From the NCBI RefSeq assembly GCF_003670115.1, contig NZ_QQTY01000007.1, positions 62,001 through 126,000 of the forward strand: a stretch of 64,000 bases of DNA, in the 5' to 3' direction. Each line of letters starts with the position of its first letter. Within the stretch, counting starts at the first letter, position 1. This DNA comes from Natronorubrum halophilum (GTDB taxonomy: Archaea; Halobacteriota; Halobacteria; Halobacteriales; Natrialbaceae). A model generated the notes under the pieces. It had not been told where the DNA came from. It worked only from the letters and a program-made list of their open reading frames with translations, and searched no databases. The position numbers and the translations under genes were made by a program. Positions 58,961 to 64,000 of this stretch are shown here, in pieces.

Positions 58961-61144
58961 ATGTCATATGATAATCGATCCGAATCGATCGTTCACGTTA
59001 CGACCTCTCCGTCGAGTTCGCTCCGGACGCGTCTCCAAAAGAAGACAGAGATCGACGTTCTGTCGGTGTCGCCAGAGGCAGATCTCGAGACCGTTCTCGA
59101 GACCGAACGCCCCCCAGACGCCGAATCCGAATCGAGTGACGGCCCGGGGACGCCGTCTCGTTCGACGGAAATTTCTCCGGAGACGCCGGCGGAATCGTCC
59201 TCCGAACTACCCGAAAGCGAGTTCCAACGACCGATCGCCGTCGTTCTCGAACTCGAGTGCCCGGAGCAAACGAGTGCCGTCCTCGAGCGCATTCGGACGA
59301 CCGCACCGACCGTTCCAACGATCGTCGTACCCTCGTCGGGAAGCGAAGCGCTCGCAGCCGCCGCGCTACGTGCGAACGCGGACGACTACGTTCTCACTGA
59401 CGGGGACACTGAGCCCGTCGAACGGATCGTCGACACGGTACGCTCGCTGCGAGAGTCGGACGGCGATTCAGTAGGAGCGTCAGCGACGGTAACAAAGTCG
59501 GCGGAACCGATGCCGACATCCGAAACAGCAGAGACACGACTGGCGGCCGAAACGGCTGATGGCAAGTATCATCGAATTCTCGCGAACGAACTCCCTGACG
59601 AAGCGTTCGTTATCGGTGCTGACGGAACCTACTTCGAGGCGAAAGTCCGTTCCGACGTTGCGGATCTCTACTCGATGTCGGCCGACGAACTGATGGGGAA
59701 ACGACTCGAGCGCGTGTTTCCGGACGGCGTTGCCGCGGAGCTACAGGGATGCGTCGATCGAACGATCCAAACGGGCGAGATTCAGTCCATCGAGTACAGC
59801 GTGGAAACCTTCGATGGGCGACGACGATACGAGGCACGGGTCGTCCCGATCGACGAACGAATCGAGGGCCAGCGCGCCGTCGTCTGGCTCGCGCGGGACA
59901 TCACCGAACGGGCAAAGCGAGAACGCGAGTTGCGTTCGCGACAGGATCAACTCGAGACGCTCAACAGAATTAGCATGGTCGTCGGTCAGGTAATCGACAC
60001 GCTGGTCGAGGCACCTTCCCGAAACGCCATCGAACGCGAGGTCTGTGAACAGCTCGTCGACTCGGAGCTGTACTGCGGGGCCTGGATCGCCGAACGTACT
60101 GGTGAGGGAACGCTCTCGTATCGAACCGGTGCGGGCAGTACAGAGACGTACCTCGAGTGCGTTCGAGAACGCGAATTCGACGACGAGTGGGCGGTACAAC
60201 GAGCCGTTCGGACGGGAAAAACCCAGACGGAAACGGGAATCCCCGAGAACGAGGCGGTTCCCGAGCCGCTCCGGGAAAGCGCGCGCCAAGATGGTATCAG
60301 TTCCGCAGTCTCCGTTCCGATCAGTCACAACGAATCGATATACGGCGTGTTGGTGGTCCTGTCGAGTCGCGAAGAGGCGTTCAGTACGGGCGAACGTGCG
60401 GGCTTCAGTCTGCTCGGCGAAACGATCGGCTTTACCATCATGGCCGTAAAGAACCGCCAGTTACTGTTCTCCGACACCGTCATCGAACTCGAGTTTCGAA
60501 TCGACGGTGGCGAGACCTTCTCGTTCGATCTCTCCGAGGAGTACGGGTGTACCTGTTCGCTCGAGTGGGCCGGCACCACCTCGGGCGGGCGTACCTTCCA
60601 GTACGTCACGGTCGACGGCCTCGCCGGCGAAACCGTCCTCGAAGCAGCGAACGCCCACGAATCGATCGAGGAGTGTCGGCTCATTCACGACGGGGAAAAC
60701 AGTTGCACGGTCGAGATGCGACTCTCGAAGTCGGGCGTCCGAACGCTCGCGAACCACGGAGCGACGATCAGAGACGTCGCCGTCGAAAACGGCGTCGGGA
60801 CCTGCCTGATCGAGGTTTCACAGGATGCAGACGTCCGAGAGATCGCGGATGCGCTGACGGTCGTCTACGAGAACACCGAACTCGTCGCTCGCCGAGAGGT
60901 CGATCGAGCGGTCCAAACCGCGGCCGAACGACGCAATCGAATGCTCGATCAGCTCACCGATCGACAGCTCACGACGCTGCGACTCGCCTACTACGGGGGA
61001 TTCTTTGACTGGCCGCGTGAAAGCACCGGCGAGGAGATCGCCGAGGCGATGGGCGTCTCACCGCCGACGATGCACCAGCACCTACGGAAGGGACTCAAGT
61101 CGATTCTGGGGGAGTTCTTCGAAGCCGGCGGCGGGACACCGTAG
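58961..61144 (+). CDS. Bat-like regulator: degenerate receiver, PAS, GAF, Bat domain and HTH-10
   Basis: The 727-residue protein has (1) residues 1-180, a response-regulator-like part with an inserted disordered stretch (50-95), in which the phospho-acceptor region reads IAVVLELECPEQ, with no clear Asp; (2) PAS, about 200-330 (HRILANELPDEAFVIGADGT, RAVVWLARDITERAKREREL); (3) GAF, about 345-505 (EREVCEQLVDSELYCGAWIA, SSAVSVPISHNESIYGVLVV); (4) the Bat domain, about 515-660; (5) HTH-10, about 665-725 (LTDRQLTTLRLAYYGGFFDW, SPPTMHQHLRKGLKS). This is the plan of bacterioopsin-activator regulators responding to oxygen, redox or light. The target genes are unknown. Confidence 0.92.
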   Translation: MSYDNRSESIVHVTTSPSSSLRTRLQKKTEIDVLSVSPEADLETVLETERPPDAESESSDGPGTPSRSTEISPETPAESSSELPESEFQRPIAVVLELECPEQTSAVLERIRTTAPTVPTIVVPSSGSEALAAAALRANADDYVLTDGDTEPVERIVDTVRSLRESDGDSVGASATVTKSAEPMPTSETAETRLAAETADGKYHRILANELPDEAFVIGADGTYFEAKVRSDVADLYSMSADELMGKRLERVFPDGVAAELQGCVDRTIQTGEIQSIEYSVETFDGRRRYEARVVPIDERIEGQRAVVWLARDITERAKRERELRSRQDQLETLNRISMVVGQVIDTLVEAPSRNAIEREVCEQLVDSELYCGAWIAERTGEGTLSYRTGAGSTETYLECVREREFDDEWAVQRAVRTGKTQTETGIPENEAVPEPLRESARQDGISSAVSVPISHNESIYGVLVVLSSREEAFSTGERAGFSLLGETIGFTIMAVKNRQLLFSDTVIELEFRIDGGETFSFDLSEEYGCTCSLEWAGTTSGGRTFQYVTVDGLAGETVLEAANAHESIEECRLIHDGENSCTVEMRLSKSGVRTLANHGATIRDVAVENGVGTCLIEVSQDADVREIADALTVVYENTELVARREVDRAVQTAAERRNRMLDQLTDRQLTTLRLAYYGGFFDWPRESTGEEIAEAMGVSPPTMHQHLRKGLKSILGEFFEAGGGTP

Positions 61145-61565
61145 GTCGTGCTCAGCGGAGACTGGACGGAGACGTCACAGAAACGTCTTCGAAATGCGAG
61201 GGAACGGTAGGTGGTGGCAGTTTGAATGGGTTCCGCTCGCATCGACCGCCTTCGGTTCCACGAAGGCAGTCGAGCGCTATGGATTCGAGATTGATAACAC
61301 TAGTCAAACGGTCCAACGTATCACGCCGAGTTGTGTCAATGCGAACGCCGCCAACCAGCGGCGCAAGCCCAAAGATTGGGGAGAGTACAAAGCGCCACCG
61401 ATAGCGACAGGATGCAAGTCGCGAGCGAGGATCTGTTCACCGGAAATGCGGTGTGTCAAAATCGACCCCCCGAGTCGATATCGGCCCGTCGCGAGCGCTC
61501 GCGAGGGGGAGCGATCCGAACGTATCACGAACGGCGATACTCACGGCGATATAAAAGTACGCGTT
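61145..61565. promoter_or_regulatory. 421-bp intergenic region with a TATA box at 61548-61558
   Basis: No coding region could be supported between the Bat-like gene and the small gene that follows. GATATAAAAGT at 61548-61558 is a strong archaeal TATA element. It predicts transcription starting near 61580, which would place the true start of the next gene at the GTG at 61599 rather than 61566. Confidence 0.5.
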
Positions 61566-61937
61566 GTGAACCCAAGCATCGATAGCGAACCCTCGACGGT
61601 GTGCGAACGGGATGAAAACGACGAGCATCCGGGCAACCGATATCGTCTGTCGATCGACAGCGGGCACGCAGCCGTGATACCGAACGCACCCGTCGACGGG
61701 ATCTACAGGGGATCGAACGGCCGCTACTACACCGACCGTCAGGTTACGAACTACCTGCGTGCCGAACGGTGGAACCCGTGCATCCGACAGCGCAATCCCG
61801 AGCGACGACTGGTGGCAACGAGCGACGACGATTTGCTACTGTTGCTGCCGACCGACGACATTCCCGCCTGGGCGGAGATTCGGGTCGACAACCGCGGTGC
61901 TCGCATCGTCGATACGCGGCGTCCGCTGCCCGAATAG
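61566..61937 (+). CDS. Small hypothetical protein
   Basis: GTG at 61566 (MNPSIDSEPSTVCERDENDE) or at 61599 starts a 123- or 112-residue protein. RYRLSIDSGHAAVIPNAPVD and GIYRGSNGRYYTDRQVTNYL form a short beta-rich part, LLLLLPTDDIPAWAEIRVDN a hydrophobic strand pair. Codon composition is typical for the genome. I do not recognise the family. Position relative to the TATA box at 61548-61558 favours the second GTG. The next gene starts 197 bases later. Confidence 0.5.
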   Translation: MNPSIDSEPSTVCERDENDEHPGNRYRLSIDSGHAAVIPNAPVDGIYRGSNGRYYTDRQVTNYLRAERWNPCIRQRNPERRLVATSDDDLLLLLPTDDIPAWAEIRVDNRGARIVDTRRPLPE

Positions 61938-62133
61938 TCGACACCGGACTCCCGACTCCCGCCGTTTTCGACCACCTGCCGAGACCGTCGATGATCCGCG
62001 TTTTGGAATGCAGCGGGACGCTACTGGTCGGCTGACCCACTCCGAGCGCTCCAGTCAGTATCCCTCCGGACACGTATAATGAGTGTACATGTGAACCGTC
62101 ACGGACTGGCCGTCGAACTCGAGAGCCACTGTC

Positions 62134-62907
62134 GTGAAGCGGCGCGTATTCCTCGGAATGGTCGGCTCGCTCGCCTCGGTCGGGACGCTGGCCTATGCGA
62201 CTCGAGATCCCGTCACCACGCTCGAGGTTCGGGTCTGGCTCTCGAACGGAGCCGTGACGTACGATGGCGTCATGGACCGCATACTCGAGTATCTCGAGGA
62301 GATTCTCGCTCTCGAACACTGGTCGCTCGAGCTGTCAGCCGGGGGAACGGTCGAGGTCTCAACCGAAGACGGGGCGCGGGTTACCACCAGCGGAGAGTGG
62401 CCGATGGCCATCGCCTCGGGAGCGATCGGGAGCCGTGATATCACGCCCGCGGCGGACGTCAACGTGCTCGTGACGGACGGACAGATGGAGCGGGCGCCGA
62501 CCGGATACGGACTTCCGCATATCGCCTCGGTCGGCGGGGCTCGACATCTCTCCTCGCTCGACTCCTTCGACGCCCTTCTCGCGACGCCGGAGGCCGACGT
62601 CGACCGGTGGATCGTCCCGAACGAGCGTGGACCGCGGACGATGCAGATACTCGTCCACGAGATCGGCCACGCGCTCGGATTGCACCACGATCACGGTGTC
62701 TCGTTTCGCGACGGTGATGCGATTGTCGCGACGCCGATGCTGAGCAGTTATGCCTGGACGGCCGACTACGGTGGTGACCGCTCACGGTGTGGTGGGAGTT
62801 ACCCGGATCCAGCCGACCACACTCGGAAACTCAGTCTGGCCTTCTCGTCGTGTGCACACCGCGACCTCGAAGCGTACAGCGGTGGAATGACCCCGCAGAA
62901 CAGATAG
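62134..62907 (+). CDS. TAT-exported zinc metalloprotease (matrixin/M10-like)
   Basis: A GTG start gives 257 residues. KRRVFLGMVGSLASVGTLAY (2-21) is an export signal with KRR. The catalytic motif HEIGHALGLHHD lies at 175-186, with three zinc His (H175, H179, H185) and catalytic Glu E176. A Met-turn candidate is ATPMLSSYAW after the motif, at about residue 205. The upstream part (about 30-160) lacks a PRCGxPD cysteine switch, so there is no classical zymogen. The end has two Cys (RSRCGGSYPD, LAFSSCAHRD). It likely cuts extracellular proteins. This is the small archaeal matrixin form. Confidence 0.85.
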   Translation: MKRRVFLGMVGSLASVGTLAYATRDPVTTLEVRVWLSNGAVTYDGVMDRILEYLEEILALEHWSLELSAGGTVEVSTEDGARVTTSGEWPMAIASGAIGSRDITPAADVNVLVTDGQMERAPTGYGLPHIASVGGARHLSSLDSFDALLATPEADVDRWIVPNERGPRTMQILVHEIGHALGLHHDHGVSFRDGDAIVATPMLSSYAWTADYGGDRSRCGGSYPDPADHTRKLSLAFSSCAHRDLEAYSGGMTPQNR

Positions 62908-62954
62908 ACGTCCGAGTGGTACCAGTAGCAGCGGCCGAACCGATTTCGGAGCCG

Positions 62955-63308
62955 TTACTCGTCGTCGTTCCCCTCGTTTTCTCCGCGAACGAAACTCGCC
63001 TGCGTGTCACCGTCCTGTTCGGAACGATCCGCACTCGGTCCTTCGATGAGCGACTCGAAGTCGTCGACATCGTCGTACTGGTCCTGGTAGACGAGCGCTG
63101 CTTTTCCCGTGGCTGTAATCTCGTATAGCCCGGACCGGTCTGCCGGACCGATCTTCCGAACGAGCCCGTAATCCTCCAGCACCGGAAGCCGAGTGTTGAT
63201 GTTCTTGCGGCTCTTGCCCGTGTGTGCAGCGAGATTCGTTGCGACGTTTCGACCCTTGTCCTCGAGCGCCTCGAGGATCAGGAAATCAGTAGGTTGGCGA
63301 AGCTTCAC
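62955..63308 (-). CDS. PhiH1-repressor-like winged-helix protein
   Basis: The GTG start gives 117 residues beginning MKLRQPTDFLILEALEDKGR. NVATNLAAHTGKSRKNINTR (21-40) is the HTH and LPVLEDYGLVRKIGPADRSG the wing. LYEITATGKAALVYQDQYDD leads to a disordered acidic tail. This is the pattern of the halovirus PhiH1 repressor family, which has many chromosomal members. No virus genes are next to it. It is convergent with the protease gene. A 480-base gene-free region lies upstream of it. Confidence 0.88.
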   Translation of the reverse strand: MKLRQPTDFLILEALEDKGRNVATNLAAHTGKSRKNINTRLPVLEDYGLVRKIGPADRSGLYEITATGKAALVYQDQYDDVDDFESLIEGPSADRSEQDGDTQASFVRGENEGNDDE

Positions 63309-63790
63309 TATCGTTCACTCTCATGTGACACTATATTTCCAGTGGTAACTAATACTTTCGACTTAGTAGGTCATGTTTTGTATGGTGATGATTATTGAAA
63401 ATAGTAAATAATGGTGGAAATTTGAATGAACAACACAACTGAGCCGTCGATAATCGGTTCGTTGTGAAGTCGAATCGATAACGAGATCGCCCTGACAGTG
63501 CGAGGGATAGGGCACCGCAACCGACAGTACGAGCGAAAAGAGGGCCGACCGAGGACGGGCAGCGAGGATTTTCGAGACCGGACCGTGGGAGGTTGGAATC
63601 GGGACACAGTGGGGCATTCGAGACTCCCTCATCGAATAACAGCGAGGCAACTCGCGCAGAACAGCGACGACTCCCCCTTCGAAAAGCAACGACAGCGGCT
63701 CACGCGGACCAGCGACGACGGTGAGCGCGGAACAAAGACGGCAATTCGCGCGGAATCACCTCGAACCCGCGTCGCACGGTCAGGTTCTGG
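63309..63790. other. 482-bp intergenic region
   Basis: Positions 63310-63420 are A/T-rich (TATTTCCAGTGG, TAGTAAATAATGG) and hold the promoter of the wHTH gene. A plus-strand frame at 63498-63794 is Arg/Asp/Ser-rich with no motif and overlaps the partial gene at the window end, so it is not credited. Confidence 0.45.
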
Positions 63791-64000
63791 TTAGCTCGAG
63801 CGGGTCGCTGTGCTCAGCGAACCGTCCGTGACCGATCGTGTACTGATCGAGCGCAACTCGGGTTCGCCGCGTTCGAGGGCATCGATACCGACCGATCCGA
63901 GCCACTCGAGCAACCGCGCCACCGCCTCGGGGGAGTCGATCCGACAGGAAGCCGCAGATGGCTCGTCGCCACCAACTCGAACACCGATCCCGTCCGATTC
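63791..64000 (-). CDS. C-terminal part of an unidentified protein (partial)
   Basis: The minus strand is open from the right edge to a TAA at 63793-63791 and encodes 69 residues: ESDGIGVRVGGDEPSAASCR, IDSPEAVARLLEWLGSVGID, ALERGEPELRS and a Ser/Thr-rich end. The codon bias is strong and no antisense gene competes. The helix SPEAVARLLEWLGSVGI is compatible with several haloarchaeal families but not enough to name one. The main part lies outside the window. Confidence 0.6.
   Translation of the reverse strand, partial: ESDGIGVRVGGDEPSAASCRIDSPEAVARLLEWLGSVGIDALERGEPELRSISTRSVTDGSLSTATRSS

Noticed and set aside
1-64000. CRISPR arrays, rRNA genes, complete insertion sequences
   Set aside because: No regularly spaced repeats, rRNA-like blocks, transposase or paired terminal repeats were seen on reading the whole window.
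1-64000. Very frequent CTCGAG palindromes as a possible signal
   Set aside because: They lie mostly in coding frames as Leu-Glu, Ser-Arg or Ser-Ser junction codons and reflect the general base and codon habits of this type of genome.

Overview
The window is chromosomal DNA of a halophilic archaeon (class Halobacteria). The predicted proteins are rich in Asp and Glu. Many exported proteins carry twin-arginine (TAT) signals. Several families are typical of or confined to haloarchaea: HalOD1, a Bat-type HTH-10 regulator, a DUF7129-like zinc protein, the rpa-rpap-rpe operon, a PhiH1-repressor-like winged helix and paired ABC-2 exporters. Genes have short or no leaders behind A/T-rich TATA boxes, and ATGA/GTGA start-stop overlaps are common. 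GC content is high and CTCGAG is very frequent, which suggests a member of the Natrialbales; that placement is inference.

Layout. 0-0.6 kb: end of an antitoxin and a VapC-type PIN toxin. 0.7-1.6 kb: exported PHB-depolymerase-like esterase. 1.7-2.3 kb: GNAT acetyltransferase broken by one in-frame TAG. 2.4-8.2 kb (minus strand): nucleotide-sugar and surface-glycan genes: UDP-GlcNAc 2-epimerase, a DUF354 glycosyltransferase-like protein, an unusual CBS-domain/SDR epimerase fusion and a DegT/StrS aminotransferase. 8.4-9.9 kb: UspA protein, small membrane protein and its wHTH partner. 10-13.9 kb: accessory segment with an A/T-richer lipoprotein gene, a zinc ribbon protein and two tyrosine recombinases; the second has lost its catalytic Tyr. 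A perfect 13-bp inverted repeat sits just 5' of the intact recombinase.

13.9-22.4 kb (minus strand) is a nine-gene, fully overlapping Mrp/Mnh-type cation:proton antiporter operon (E-F-G-DUF4040-B-C-D plus two further NuoL/M/N-like subunits). 22.8-26.5 kb: an ABC exporter and a two-gene MgtE-like transporter. 26.7-31 kb: two pyrimidine genes (pyrD, dihydroorotase) around a NosD-like beta-helix protein. 31.3 kb: sugar epimerase remnant. 32.4 kb: glnA. 35-39 kb: RPA single-strand-binding operon. 39.7-46.3 kb: ZIP transporter, methyltransferase, halocyanin-like copper protein, riboflavin-pathway reductase, gamma-glutamyltransferase, crotonase and msrA.

47-64 kb: short GlpA-like flavoprotein, 48-residue zinc protein, SPFH/stomatin protein, cobalamin genes (cobA, cbiP) either side of a second ABC exporter, thioredoxin, several small wHTH/RHH regulators, MTH865-like protein, a 727-residue PAS-GAF-Bat-HTH10 regulator and a TAT-exported matrixin-like protease. 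I saw no rRNA, convincing tRNA, CRISPR array or complete insertion sequence. The strongest candidates for something new are the CBS-SDR fusion, the recombinase pair with its inverted repeat, and the Mrp complex whose third antiporter-like subunit has Asn in place of the TM7 Lys.
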